Shown here: positions 26,113-35,228 of the stretch, piece after piece
How the letters are laid out: the number at the start of each line of letters is the position of its first letter
Numbering within the stretch: the stretch's first letter is position 1
Source: Pseudoalteromonas tunicata
Lineage (GTDB): Bacteria; Pseudomonadota; Gammaproteobacteria; Enterobacterales; Alteromonadaceae
Length of the DNA stretch: 64,000 bases
NCBI RefSeq assembly: GCF_002310815.1
Contig: NZ_CP011032.1
Coordinates: 2,148,001 to 2,212,000, forward strand
Reading direction: 5' to 3'
Notes under the pieces: generated by a model
Told to the model about the DNA's origin: nothing
The model's database searches: none
Seen by the model: only the letters and a program-made list of their open reading frames with translations
Position numbers and translations under genes: made by a program

Positions 26113-27933
26113 TTAGTTACTGGTATAATCGGCCAATAAGCTCACCCCGCTATATGAACGATAACCTTTTAGCATCACATGGTATCGTCCTTCACCACCT
26201 GTTAAGGTGCAACTTTCGTTATTGCCATTTTTAAACGGGCGACAATCATAACTAGTCGATGTCGGTTTACTGCCTTTTTTTACATATAAATCAGCATCAC
26301 CAGTCCCATTTGATAACGTCACTCGAATATTGCTTGCACCACTTGGCACATCAAAATAGTAAAAAACCTCAGAACTCATCGTGCCACTCAACCCTTCTTT
26401 GGCTTGGCCTTTGGCTAATTCATCATCAGGGATTGTATTATCTGAAGTAACAGCAACTTGCTGAGTCACGGTATGGCTTTGATTATTAGAATCAAGTACC
26501 GTAAGGCTAACTGAATAGTTGCCAGCAGCTGAAAATGTATGTGTAACTTGTGAACCTGAGTCAGTTTGATTATCGCCAAACTGCCAACTGTAAGAATTAA
26601 TTGAGCCAGCTGAACTTGATCCGCTTCCATCAAAGCTGCATTGCTCAAAATTACAGTTGTATGTGAATCGAGCGATAGGATTACTGCTATCATTATCATC
26701 ACCTATCGGTATCTCGCCATTAAAATAAGTTGAAACTTGGGGCCAAATCTTACTAATTTTTGCGCCTTTATTATAACAACCGCCTAAATGATGTAAGGCA
26801 ATAACCTTATTAGTCACACCAGCCAAAACAGGTGAGCCCGATGAGCCACCAATTGTATCGCAATTATAACCTATGTCAGTGCCAGTGCCTCGACCATTGG
26901 TCGACGCGGCATTAACTTGGCATAAGCCGTTACTATCTTGATCTGACTCGATAGCGAGCTCTTTTGGATTACCCGAACCATGCTGAGGAATATAGATTCG
27001 TTCACCTTGCAACGCATCACGTACATCCAGTCCTAAATAACCAAACTGCGAGATAGAAGAAAAATCATTCACACTAAATAAGGTGTAATCAAGCGTATAA
27101 TCTGTTTTGAAGAACTGGTTCCCAGTAACTTTAACTACCGCTTCTCGGGTACTTCCATTACAACTTTTTTGCTGATAATTGAACCATACTTCTGTCGACG
27201 CCAACTCACCTGCGGTTTCAACACAATGGTTATTTGTAAACATTTTGTTATCTGCACCAACACGCCAGCCAGTACACAAACTGCGCCCGCCTATCACTAA
27301 GCGAGCAACGGGACGACTGCGATCAAACTCTGTAGGGTGACTATTGGCCCAACACTGTACATCTTGTCGCTCGTTCACCCCACAAGTTGAAAGAAGGGAC
27401 GCATCATTTTGATTGATATTGGCAGGGATCACACTTTCAGTACCATAAAAATAGCTGTCTATTACACCAAATTCTGTGTGCTGATCTGCGGTATTTTCAT
27501 CAGGATAATATTCAATAATAACGCTGTCATTTGAAATAGACATGGCCGAGAAAGACGAAATACCATCATCACCTAATGTGGTATCTTTAGTGGCTAAGCT
27601 CATATTATTTACTGTGTATTCATAACGTTCAGTATTATCAGGATTACGTATAACTAGTTTGGCACTGCCTGCTAATTGAACATTTTTAAAATGTAGTTTG
27701 ATGTAATCTGCATTTGGATGACTAAGCTTATGGCTTATGACTAAACCTTGATTTGATAAAGCGCTAAATTGGCTACTCAGTACCAAATTACTCGCAGCTT
27801 GTTTACCTATTGTGGTTTTGCTCGCTTCACCTGATGCGGCTGCCACTCTTAAAACGTGTAACTCATCGATATTTGCAATAGCCGTTGCGGCATAAAAAAT
27901 ACTTAATACTGGTATTAAAAAACGTAATTTCAT
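26113..27933 (-). CDS. Secreted trypsin-like serine protease with PKD and PPC domains
   Basis: 606 residues. A Sec signal ends near residue 20 (YAATAIA). Residues about 20-170 form an N-terminal prodomain-like part. The protease domain has the triad TNNHCVE (His236), DYTLDYTLF (Asp282) and GGSSGSPV (Ser365), with cysteines typical of the lysyl-endopeptidase-like S1 group. A PKD domain follows (about 405-495: YSWQFGDNQTDSGSQVTHTF, AAGNYSVSLTV) and then a PPC domain (about 515-600: VTLSNGTGDADLYVKKG, CTLTGGEGRYHVMLKGY), which is often removed on maturation. It probably degrades extracellular protein after type II secretion. RBS AAGGAACTAGT before the ATG. Confidence 0.92.
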   Translation of the reverse strand: MKLRFLIPVLSIFYAATAIANIDELHVLRVAAASGEASKTTIGKQAASNLVLSSQFSALSNQGLVISHKLSHPNADYIKLHFKNVQLAGSAKLVIRNPDNTERYEYTVNNMSLATKDTTLGDDGISSFSAMSISNDSVIIEYYPDENTADQHTEFGVIDSYFYGTESVIPANINQNDASLLSTCGVNERQDVQCWANSHPTEFDRSRPVARLVIGGRSLCTGWRVGADNKMFTNNHCVETAGELASTEVWFNYQQKSCNGSTREAVVKVTGNQFFKTDYTLDYTLFSVNDFSSISQFGYLGLDVRDALQGERIYIPQHGSGNPKELAIESDQDSNGLCQVNAASTNGRGTGTDIGYNCDTIGGSSGSPVLAGVTNKVIALHHLGGCYNKGAKISKIWPQVSTYFNGEIPIGDDNDSSNPIARFTYNCNFEQCSFDGSGSSSAGSINSYSWQFGDNQTDSGSQVTHTFSAAGNYSVSLTVLDSNNQSHTVTQQVAVTSDNTIPDDELAKGQAKEGLSGTMSSEVFYYFDVPSGASNIRVTLSNGTGDADLYVKKGSKPTSTSYDCRPFKNGNNESCTLTGGEGRYHVMLKGYRSYSGVSLLADYTSN

Positions 27934-28346
27934 ACTAGTTCCTTAGTTCTGTTAATTTTTAACTTCGACCCAACAGCACAAAATGGGTACAAATAAAAGT
28001 ATAAGCAGAAGACAAAAAAACAAATTAACAAGGAAAATAGTCGGCTTGCATTGTCAGTTCGATATTTGACAACAATAGAAGTTAACTCACATCTGTTGAA
28101 TGCACTGTTTTAGGTACTTTAATGGCCATTAAGAAAAATGTAACAACAAGCTTGTGTTTATTTAGTGAATTTAATGTAAATAAATTAATACAAAATTGCG
28201 TTTTTTATTGCTTATTTTATCAAACTAAAAACTATTACCTAAAAATAAATCAGATTGAGCATAGGCTTTGTGGCAAATATAGAAGGCGTGAAATTTAACA
28301 ATCAAAGGGTAAAATATATGGATGAACCAGTGTAGCTAAGGGATAT
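27934..28346. other. Intergenic stretch, 413 bases, AT-rich
   Basis: Holds the protease promoter region at the left. No open frame or repeat stands out. Confidence 0.35.
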
Positions 28347-28356
28347 TAAAAACAAA

Positions 28357-28380
28357 AAAGCCGAAATATTTTTCAGCTTT
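28357..28380 (-). terminator. Terminator of the small secreted protein gene
   Basis: On the minus strand GAAAGCTGAAAAATATTTCGGCTTT folds with an imperfect AAAGC-GAA / TTC-GCTTT stem and is followed by a T run. It lies about 40 bases past the stop at 28421. Confidence 0.65.
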
Positions 28381-28420
28381 CAAATAAATAATTAATAACT
28401 AAAACGATAAAGCTAACTAT

Positions 28421-28855
28421 TTAAAGACCTATATTATGCTTAAGCGTTACTTCACAAGGAGCTGAATTTGTTGAAAACGCCGATTGAATAAATAGATGAT
28501 CTCCTACCTTAAGATTAGATAATATTTCTTTAGTATTGTTATATCTACGCTTCGCGGTTTGATCTGAAAAATCAGTTGAGCTGTCTTTATTCACATCGTA
28601 ATAAATATTACATCCACCTTTTGCACCTTCATTTGTTACCCAATTAAATGAAACGGAATAATTCGAAATCTGGTAATCAAAATTTGTAACTGAGCTTGCG
28701 AATAAATTGTCTGTTATTTTTACATCCGTCCAACGAGCTTGTGGCACACCAGGTCTTGCTTTCTCTGTAATATCAACACCGAATGAAGATGATGCATTCG
28801 CCCCAGCTGATGCAAATACTAAAGCAGTGGCTAATACTTTTAGAACTTTACTCAT
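28421..28855 (-). CDS. Small secreted protein, unknown
   Basis: 144 residues from the ATG at 28855, chosen because GGAGTTAAA precedes it and because a clean signal peptide then starts the protein (MSKVLKVLATALVFASAGANA). The frame is open for 40 more codons upstream but that part is hydrophobic and lacks a ribosome-binding site. The mature part (about 124 residues) has two cysteines (GGCNIYYD, APCEVTL), probably a disulfide, and a beta-rich pattern (FDYQISNYSVSFNWVTNEG). I recognise no family. Exported, probably periplasmic or extracellular. Confidence 0.7.
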   Translation of the reverse strand: MSKVLKVLATALVFASAGANASSSFGVDITEKARPGVPQARWTDVKITDNLFASSVTNFDYQISNYSVSFNWVTNEGAKGGCNIYYDVNKDSSTDFSDQTAKRRYNNTKEILSNLKVGDHLFIQSAFSTNSAPCEVTLKHNIGL

Positions 28856-29532
28856 TTTAACTCCATTAATTTCCATTAAATAAACTGAACAATAAAGTAA
28901 CCAAAACAGAAACAAATGTAAACGAAAAAGGTACAGAAAATCACGTATTTTTATATTACTATTACTTTTTCTCATTGATTTTCGTCCTAAAGCTAAGCCC
29001 TAAACCAACAACCAATCAACAGCATAACTTCTAGATTTTTTGCCTTTTTTTTAAAAACGAAAAAACTAGACTGACACCACAGTCTTCCCTTTTCGGTAGT
29101 ATAAAAATGATTTTACCACCAAGCACATCGAGGCGCTTCGCAGCATCGTGGATTAAAAAACATTTCAACAACAGACTATAATTCCAACGAATTCAACGCA
29201 CGGTGAAATCAAAATAAAATTTTGAGGTAGTCCTTTATCACGACAAGAACAGGTTATCTGAATATAAAAAGCCGCAATATTTTATAAAGCCAAGTGTTCT
29301 AAGCTAAATAAATTTCATTATATCAAGTAGATACTTATTTACGCTTGGATTTTATTTTTCAACTGAATCAAAAAAACCGCGGCGTTTTAAATATGATGAT
29401 AAGGTCTAGTTTTTTGCTTTTTTACGACACGGGCAAAGATAAAACCAGCGAGGAGGCTTTTTCTCTCAACTGCTTGTATTGGCGTTTTATGGTCAAACAT
29501 CGAGCACGCTTGCTTAGAATCATCGTAACGGC
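28856..29532. other. Intergenic stretch with repeat debris
   Basis: About 675 bases. ACCACCAAGCACATCGAGGC near 29115-29134 resembles the dispersed CACCGAGG-type repeats elsewhere in the window. A plus frame at 29345-29536 has no ribosome-binding site and no recognisable content. It is probably the scar of an insertion at the edge of the EamA/LysR block. Confidence 0.4.
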
Positions 29533-29628
29533 ATGATTTTCGGTAATTTGGATAAGCAAGACGACGCGCAAAAACACGCCGTCTTAGAAAGAGCCGAATG
29601 GTGTTTGGAAAACATCGAATTGCTCTAA
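29533..29628 (+). pseudogene. C-terminal remnant of an unidentified gene
   Basis: The frame MIFGNLDKQDDAQKHAVLER plus eleven residues ends in ENIELL and a TAA. It reads like the helical end of a longer protein whose start has been lost. The codon use matches the EamA/LysR genes that follow, so it probably came with them. Confidence 0.35.
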
Positions 29629-29657
29629 TTTCTACTTTTTACTTTCTGATTGAACGT

Positions 29658-30599
29658 TTAATTAGCCAATGATGCTTCTTGGCGGCTAAAACGTTGTTGC
29701 TGCCATTTTACGATTCTTGGCAGTAACAAACCGGCAATAACAATCGCCACACCCAATAGCTGTAAACTTGTAACAGTTTGACCGTATGCAAATGCCGTCA
29801 AGGCCGCAAAGACAGGCACAAAATTGAAGAACAACGAAGCGTTTGCAGCACCAAGCTGTTTCACACCAGAAATCCACAATAAGTAACCACCTACGGTGCC
29901 AAACACACCGATGAACAATAAGTCGCCCAATACATAACCACTAATCGCCAAGCTTTCTTGTAGTGGATGCACCTCAGCACTAAACGCTGTAACCAAAGAG
30001 ATCACCCCTAGCCCTGATAACATACCGACCAAGGTGTAAGGGATCATCGGCATCCAACGACTCACACCTTGCGTTAAATAGGTATAAAGGCTCCAGCACA
30101 ACATGCCCATAAAGATCATTTGATCGCCATGGTTAAACTCAAAACCCAGCAAGCGTTTTAGCTCGCCATTGGTTAATACCAGCAAAACACCAGATAAACA
30201 AACCACCAAACTAAAAACCGCACTGCGAGTTGGCAGTTTGCGTTGTAACAAAGAGCCAATCAAAGACGTTGCTAATGGGCTGAGCGCCATAATTAAGGCA
30301 CCATTACTTGCATCCGTGTGCGCCAAGCCAGTAAACAAGCCAAGATTTAACCCGCCGACACCAATGATAGAAACGCCAATCGCCCACGCCCATTGTTTTG
30401 CCGTTAAGCTAGGCATTGGCATGTTTTTCCACTTAGCATAAATAAACAAACAAACAGCAGCAATGGCAAAACGCCAAATGACCAAAGTCAGCGCGTGCAC
30501 CTCTCCCAACGCATGTTTACCCACAGGAAAACACGCTCCCCAGAAAAACGTGCATAGCAACAATAATAATACCGCGTTGGTACTCGCCGAACGGTTCAT
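29658..30599 (-). CDS. EamA-family (DMT) transporter
   Basis: 313 residues from the ATG at 30599, which GGAGAAAGAT precedes; the frame extends upstream but without a ribosome-binding site. Ten hydrophobic segments in two EamA repeats: the first starts LLLLLCTFFWGACFPVGKHAL, the second near GMLCWSLYTYLTQGV, with the typical LAHTDASNGALIMALSPLATSLIGS and VAIVIAGLL pieces. Inner-membrane exporter of small metabolites or amino acids; the substrate is unknown. It is divergent from a LysR gene 98 bases away, which very likely regulates it. Base composition looks somewhat richer in G and C than its neighbours, and IS remnants flank the pair. Confidence 0.9.
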   Translation of the reverse strand: MNRSASTNAVLLLLLCTFFWGACFPVGKHALGEVHALTLVIWRFAIAAVCLFIYAKWKNMPMPSLTAKQWAWAIGVSIIGVGGLNLGLFTGLAHTDASNGALIMALSPLATSLIGSLLQRKLPTRSAVFSLVVCLSGVLLVLTNGELKRLLGFEFNHGDQMIFMGMLCWSLYTYLTQGVSRWMPMIPYTLVGMLSGLGVISLVTAFSAEVHPLQESLAISGYVLGDLLFIGVFGTVGGYLLWISGVKQLGAANASLFFNFVPVFAALTAFAYGQTVTSLQLLGVAIVIAGLLLPRIVKWQQQRFSRQEASLAN

Positions 30600-30697
30600 A
30601 TCTTTCTCCATTAAAAGAAAACTTGAAAATATAAGGCGCAGTGTATAGATTTTAAATACGGAATAAATAGACAAAATTGAGACAATAGATCCCAAAT

Positions 30698-31597
30698 ATG
30701 AAATTTAACTATTCACTAGATGATATGCGTTGTTTTTGTGCTGTTGCCCAATACGGCAGTTTTAAACAAGCCTCGGCAGCACTGGAAATTCCTCTTTCTA
30801 CATTGAGTCGACGAGTCGCTAAATTAGAAGAGGACTTGGCGATACGATTGCTAAACCGTGACGCTCATAGAGTCCAACTCACCCATTCAGGGCAACGATA
30901 TTATCAACGAAGCGCATCTCTTTTTGAGGAACTAGAGGATGTTGCTGTATGCCTTCAGCAGGACAAAACCCAAGCCAAAGGGACTATTCGGATTTCTGCG
31001 CCAGTGAACTTTGGTGTGCATGTTTTAGCTCAGCATTTTAATGCTTTTTTGATTGAATACCCTGACATCCATTTGGATTTACGCCTTTCAAATCAAAACA
31101 TCGATATTGAGGAAGAAGCCATCGACATTGCATTTCGCGTCGGTGATCACAATGCAGTTCATTGGATTGGTAGGCACTTAACGAACATTCGCTTTGTTAT
31201 TTGTGGCTCAGTCAATTTGGACCTATCCAGCCTAAAAACGCCCTGTGATTTAGAAGGTTTTGCCACTGTGTTGTGCTCGCCTATGTCCACATGGAAGCTG
31301 CAACACACGACCTCGGGAGAGATGCAAACCCATAAACCAAACCATAATATTCGCCTAAAAGTAGACGATATCAGCTTGCTTACACGCGCCATACAAGATG
31401 GTTTAGGTATCGGTTTTATACCTGATTATCATGCGCAGCCATTGATTGATTCGGGAGAGCTTCGACAAGTTTTACCGGAGTGGAGCAACCAACCTCGCGG
31501 TTGCCAAATGCTCTACCGTGACCGAGATAACATGCCCTTTCGATTGCGCTTGTTAATCGATTTTATGCTTCAGCGTTTTAATAACAATCCATCGTAA
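30698..31597 (+). CDS. LysR-family regulator, divergent to the EamA gene
   Basis: 299 residues. The HTH at 5-65 reads LDDMRCFCAVAQYGSFKQAS...STLSRRVAKLEEDLAIRLLNRD, followed by a LysR substrate-binding domain with GTIRISAPVNFGVHVLA, LRLSNQNIDIEEEAIDIAFRVG and DGLGIGFIPDYHA. These are features of the large group related to DsdC/AaeR/CrgA-like regulators. It binds the shared 98-base intergenic region, presumably to control the exporter and itself. No strong Shine-Dalgarno is visible before the ATG. Confidence 0.9.
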   Translation: MKFNYSLDDMRCFCAVAQYGSFKQASAALEIPLSTLSRRVAKLEEDLAIRLLNRDAHRVQLTHSGQRYYQRSASLFEELEDVAVCLQQDKTQAKGTIRISAPVNFGVHVLAQHFNAFLIEYPDIHLDLRLSNQNIDIEEEAIDIAFRVGDHNAVHWIGRHLTNIRFVICGSVNLDLSSLKTPCDLEGFATVLCSPMSTWKLQHTTSGEMQTHKPNHNIRLKVDDISLLTRAIQDGLGIGFIPDYHAQPLIDSGELRQVLPEWSNQPRGCQMLYRDRDNMPFRLRLLIDFMLQRFNNNPS

Positions 31598-31732
31598 AAC
31601 AGCCAGCCATCAGAATGACGAGAAAAATTAAAACAAAACTTTACGCATTTTCTTCACGCAGAAATACTCCTCAGCGAGCCTGGAATAGGCTCATCGTCGT
31701 TCCAACTTTAAATGCCAGTATTAATAAATAAA

Positions 31733-32053
31733 GGGCAGCATTTCAAAGTGCAAAAGATTTTGCTGTCTGGTTGGCAATATCACCCCACTAGTTTGCTCAG
31801 GCTCAAATAGTGATATCGGCAAAATATCAAAGCGAGGCCATCGATATTTACGCAAGCAGCTCATTCATAGTGCCAAAGCTCCACTCAATCGATATAACAA
31901 TGACACTATGCGCTCAAAGTGTGAGGCGAAGCGGTCGCACATCGACATGGCTTTAATAAGGCGGTGGTTGCAATCGCTTATGAACTTGCACGTTTTGTCT
32001 GGCATTTATTACAAAAAAATGTGGCATACCAACCCCAAACAATGCAGGCCTAA
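31733..32053 (+). pseudogene. IS110-family transposase, C-terminal remnant
   Basis: Three frames must be joined: AAFQSAKDFAVWLAISPH (compare FxxGRDFAAWLGLTP), then DIGKISKRGHRYLRKQLIHS (the GRISKRGDRYLRxxLxxGA motif), then GFNKAVVAIAYELARFVWHL with a TAA at 32051. This is the order of an IS110/IS116 transposase C-terminus. It has been cut at the N-terminal side and is dead. Confidence 0.8.
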
Positions 32054-32330
32054 TATGAAAACTTTACCCCATGACCTTATTTATAAATGGTTGCCTATTC
32101 GCAATTACCTAAGAAGCAAAAGGCAAAAAGAAAGACCCTACCCTGCTGGTTAATTAAAAAGCAAGCTCCTGAAATAGATCCAAAGCGAATTTAAGGTATT
32201 AGATTATGTATTTGGAATAAATATAGAACGTTATTTTTAATAAAAAAGTAATAATAAAACCTCAATGCCCTGAGCTGGAGTTTTGTACGCACTTTTCAGC
32301 GAGTAAAATTCCCACTACTTGGCATGTTAG
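32054..32330. other. Intergenic after the IS110 remnant
   Basis: About 275 bases. Nothing beyond short non-coding AT-rich sequence is seen. Confidence 0.35.
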
Positions 32331-32786
32331 TTACTCTTTAGCATTCTTTATATAATACTCGTTCATTATTGAACCAGAACAAACTTCACCTTCTCTACTA
32401 CCAATTAACCATTCTTTTAAAAAGGCAATTCGTTGCAGCGTAAGTCTTGTTTTATAACCCGAGTAACACATTGGAAAAATACTTCCGTAATACATAGGGT
32501 CGCCAGCTCTAGGAAATTTTAAATCTAAATCTAACTCAAGTTGGGCCTCCCAGTTTCTTTGGGATTTTTCTAGATTAACAAGAAATTTTTCTTCATCTTT
32601 ATACAGTTTATTGATCTCTGTGATTACTCTAAATAATTCAGATTCGGCTTTTTTGTAATCAATACCCGCACATTGATTCATGTCTCGCTGACTCATTGCT
32701 GTTTCAAGGCAAGACTCTGATTCACTAGAATAAGCATTTAAATTGAAAAATAGCGAAAACAATAGACATATTCTAATAATCGACAC
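32331..32786 (-). CDS. LprI/DUF1311-family secreted protein
   Basis: 151 residues from a GTG at 32786 with AAGGAAGTTCA before it. The N-terminus is a Sec signal (IRICLLFSLFFNLNAYS). The mature part has the lysozyme-inhibitor LprI-like pattern: SCLETAMSQRDMNQCAGIDYKKAESEL, a coiled helix with LEKSQRNWEAQLELD, GSIFPMCYSGYKTRLTLQRIAFLKEWL and a C-terminal VCSG, with paired cysteines. Some members inhibit lysozyme in the periplasm; others have unknown roles. It is a lone gene beside IS remnants, with the 37-bp dispersed repeat in its upstream region. Confidence 0.8.
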   Translation of the reverse strand: MSIIRICLLFSLFFNLNAYSSESESCLETAMSQRDMNQCAGIDYKKAESELFRVITEINKLYKDEEKFLVNLEKSQRNWEAQLELDLDLKFPRAGDPMYYGSIFPMCYSGYKTRLTLQRIAFLKEWLIGSREGEVCSGSIMNEYYIKNAKE

Positions 32787-32864
32787 TGAACTTCCTTAGT
32801 AAATATAACGAGCCTGTAGAATTACTCATTTCAAATTTATTTTTATTAATCTGCAAACCATAAC

Positions 32865-32901
32865 TGAGTTCCTTTTTTGATTCAATCGTTTAGTCTGTTT
32901 T
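32865..32901. repeat. Dispersed 37-bp repeat, copy 2
   Basis: Same sequence as 4921-4957 with two mismatches, in the same orientation relative to a minus-strand gene (79 bases before the LprI-like start). Confidence 0.6.
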
Positions 32902-33022
32902 GCTTTTAGAATTAACATTCTAAACTTAAGGACATGTTATTGCACGAATAGTTAGCAAGCATGAGCTGTTTTTATCTTGTAAAAAAATACAAAATAAATA
33001 GTTTGTTCTTTTTGTTCGTTAC

Positions 33023-33042
33023 GGGGATCCCTTAGGGTCAAA
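33023..33042 (+). repeat. GGGGAT...AGGGTCAAA repeat, left copy
   Basis: GGGGATCCCTTAGGGTCAAA matches 33369-33388 (GGGGATTCGTCAGGGTCAAA) with three mismatches in 20, in direct orientation. Such GGGATTxGTxAGGGTCA motifs are typical of ends linked to REP-associated tyrosine transposases in marine gammaproteobacteria. That attribution is from memory. Confidence 0.5.
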
Positions 33043-33250
33043 CGCGAGGGTTGCCAAATAACCTATCTATTCGTTTAATATTGTGTTTAACCTTCGCATT
33101 GCTCTTTAGCTTTCTTCCCAAAGCAGCAATGGATATGAACGTATGTTGGCAGAGTGTTGCTGCTGCTTTCATTAATGTGCAGTGGTTACGCTTATCAATA
33201 ACACCTACTGTATTAGAAAATGTTTTATGTAATAATTTATTTAAGTGCAT
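33038..33250 (-). pseudogene. IS4-family transposase, N-terminal fragment
   Basis: Read from the ATG at 33250 the frame gives MHLNKLLHKTF, HCTLMKAAATLCQ, TSIxALG-type FISIAALGRKLKSNAKVKHN and IKRIDRLFGNPRV, the usual N-terminus of IS4-family transposases. It stops at 33038 where the GGGGAT repeat begins. About 70 residues of some 400 remain. The plus-strand frame over the same bases is a shadow. Confidence 0.75.
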
Positions 33251-33368
33251 AGTCGATTTAGTATGTAATTTCTTTGGTCGGAAAAAGCATATAAGATCAA
33301 AATTAGCTATGCACTTCACTTCAACTATTTTTTTTATATTATCTTATTGATTTATATTATCAAATTGT

Positions 33369-33388
33369 GGGGATTCGTCAGGGTCAAA
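33369..33388 (+). repeat. GGGGAT...AGGGTCAAA repeat, right copy
   Basis: GGGGATTCGTCAGGGTCAAA, the partner of 33023-33042. The two copies enclose the IS4 fragment. About 260 bases of AT-rich non-coding sequence follow. Confidence 0.5.
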
Positions 33389-33649
33389 TCTTGACTTCAT
33401 ACATCATAACGTTTGATTGACCGTAATTTACTCAAAATGATTTATCAGCTTGAGTCTAAGCCTAGAATCAATAGCGATTGGTCTTTCTTTTTGCCTTTGA
33501 TCATAAAAAGTAAAACTTAACTTCACCCCCTATTTCACATTTTTAAATGCAATAATCGGCAAGGTTACTGATAAACTTCATAATAGACTATAAGATACAA
33601 GTTTATTTTTCTTGCAACTTATTACAAGCAAGCTATTTTATACCGATTA

Positions 33650-34396
33650 AAAAGAGGCCGAGCTGCGCTCGCCTTCGCAAGCAGGCTTGCACCTACTCAA
33701 AGCTCACACTGATGCCAACAATTCCCGCTTAAATCAAATCTGAAAAAATAGATTTGATGAATAATGCGCGACAGGAAGTCGAGCAAGCCATGCTAAGGCA
33801 TGGATGGCGGTTATATTCACATCAAATGTATTTTTGAAGATCAGTTTGCCTGTTTTTTGAAAATCTGGGGCGCCGAGGGGTTCCAAGGGGAGACCGGTGA
33901 TAGCTTCACCTTGGCTGCCCATGCCCGCGCGACAACAATGCTAATTTAAAAAGCGGTTTTTCAATTTAAAAACAGTTAGTTATTTGAAAACGGCTTTTAA
34001 ATAACTGTCGGGCTAAAGCCCGACCTACAAAAACGGCCTAGCTTCGCTCGACTTCGCAAGCAGGTTTGCACCTATGGTGAAATCTCAAAAAAAACATCAA
34101 AAGATCGGTGTAGCGCAGCGCCTCGGGGCTCTTATTACTCGGTGGAAGTGAAACTATTTTAACTACTGAGTTCTCGGTGGTGAAAAAGAAGGTTAACCAC
34201 CGAGGTTAAGAGAAACACAGAGGAAAGAAAAAGCTATTAATTAGTTGGCTTTACTCACTTAGTTTTTATCGGTGAGCGAAGCTTCGGTGTACTCTGTGGT
34301 GGTAAAAAATCACAATGCAACAGGCGTCGAGCTAAAGCCCAACCTTAAACAACGGTCGAGCTGCTCCCGCCCGCCGCCTTCGCAAGCAAGCTTGCA
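33650..34396. repeat. Second copy of the 390-bp repeat unit with its end block
   Basis: One unit of the 13851-15180 array (landmark TTGCACCTAC at 33696 and TTGCACCTAT at 34074, a period of 378), with GATGCCAACAATTCCCGCTT, ATAATGCGCGACAGGAAGTC and GGGGCGCCGAGGGG in place. The end block with GTGTAGCGCAGCGCCTCGGG follows, then a block with GGTTAAGAGAAACACAGAGG and a last CTTCGCAAGCAAGCTTGCAG. The same order of blocks as at 13851-15450 argues for a composite mobile unit. Confidence 0.75.
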
Positions 34397-34409
34397 GTTA
34401 CCACCAATA

Positions 34410-34625
34410 TTAGCACCAGCCTTGACGCCAGAGCGTAGGCTGCTTTAAGTCACGCCAATTAATCTCATATTCATTATTACTGTAAACCGCTTGAATGACG
34501 CAGCGTGTGACTTTTTTATCTTCATCAAATTCAACGGCGGTCACGGCAAAATGCTTTTCTCTGTTCACAGGAGATGTTGCCGTCCACTTGCTGTGCAGCA
34601 AGGCTTTTGGATTGATTTGATTCAT
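34410..34625 (-). CDS. TIGR02450-family Trp-rich small protein
   Basis: 71 residues from the ATG at 34625, whose first bases overlap the TGA of the preceding gene (ATGA), so the two are translationally coupled. The text fits the family: MNQINPKALLHSKWTA, PVNREKHFAVT, then INWRDLKQPTLWRQGW, with tryptophans at conserved places. Function unknown; often beside DUF3429-like or photolyase-related genes in marine bacteria. A longer frame runs upstream but is a shadow of the neighbour. Confidence 0.85.
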   Translation of the reverse strand: MNQINPKALLHSKWTATSPVNREKHFAVTAVEFDEDKKVTRCVIQAVYSNNEYEINWRDLKQPTLWRQGWC

Positions 34626-35119
34626 GCCACGGCCCCTAAATGGCTCAATTGCGCCCACATTAATAAGTGACACACCAAGACTACCGAGGTTATTTTGGCC
34701 CGCATTTGCTGGTACTCTTTGCTTAATAACGCCCAGTTTGGTAAGCGCTTTTGCAGCAATAAAAGCCAAACAAAACTGCCCGCCAACCACAGCAAGCTAA
34801 ATTCAATGCTCACAAACACCCCAAGCGGTAAAGGTAAAGTGACAAGCACCACAAGCCAGGCCTGAGTGACTGACTGGCTGCGAGCTATTGATTCATCTAA
34901 TGAGTTCGCGTTATTTTGCTGATGGTTTTTGCCTTGTTTAGTTTGAATATTAAGTGGCGCTTGCCACAAACTGCCTGCTACAAAGCTTAAAATACTGACG
35001 CTATAAATAACAAACGCCTGCAAAATCCAGGGTGCTTCGCTAAAAAAATAGCCACCGGTTAAAGTCAAAAAAGGTAATAAGCCTAAGTAGCTTAGATTTA
35101 CATGATGGGTAGAAGGCAT
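34622..35119 (-). CDS. DUF3429-family membrane protein
   Basis: 165 residues with about four hydrophobic spans: LGLLPFLTLTGGYFF, LQAFVIYSVSILSFVAGSLW, QAWLVVLVTLPLPLGVFVSI and LLWLAGSFVWLLLLQ. A polar loop (residues about 58-80) separates spans two and three. The ends WALLSKEYQQMRAKITSVVLVCHL and the SFVAGSLWQ motif are those of DUF3429. Inner-membrane protein, function unknown. It precedes the Trp-rich protein with a 4-base overlap, so the two form an operon. Confidence 0.85.
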   Translation of the reverse strand: MPSTHHVNLSYLGLLPFLTLTGGYFFSEAPWILQAFVIYSVSILSFVAGSLWQAPLNIQTKQGKNHQQNNANSLDESIARSQSVTQAWLVVLVTLPLPLGVFVSIEFSLLWLAGSFVWLLLLQKRLPNWALLSKEYQQMRAKITSVVLVCHLLMWAQLSHLGAVA

Positions 35120-35228
35120 GGTTGCTTTTGCTCATAGAAATTTGATTATTTAATACGGGCATAATACATAAGTCGATCAGCTTTTCATCCACAACTGGCT
35201 CTGGCCGAACCATGGCAGCAAAGCCATG

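Noticed and set aside
28856..28975. 40-codon N-terminal extension of the small secreted protein
   Set aside because: The upstream segment is hydrophobic without a ribosome-binding site, whereas the ATG at 28855 has GGAG and starts a proper signal peptide.
33051..33350. Plus frame of 99 codons with a signal-like start
   Set aside because: It is antisense to a recognisable IS4 transposase N-terminus and has no ribosome-binding site.
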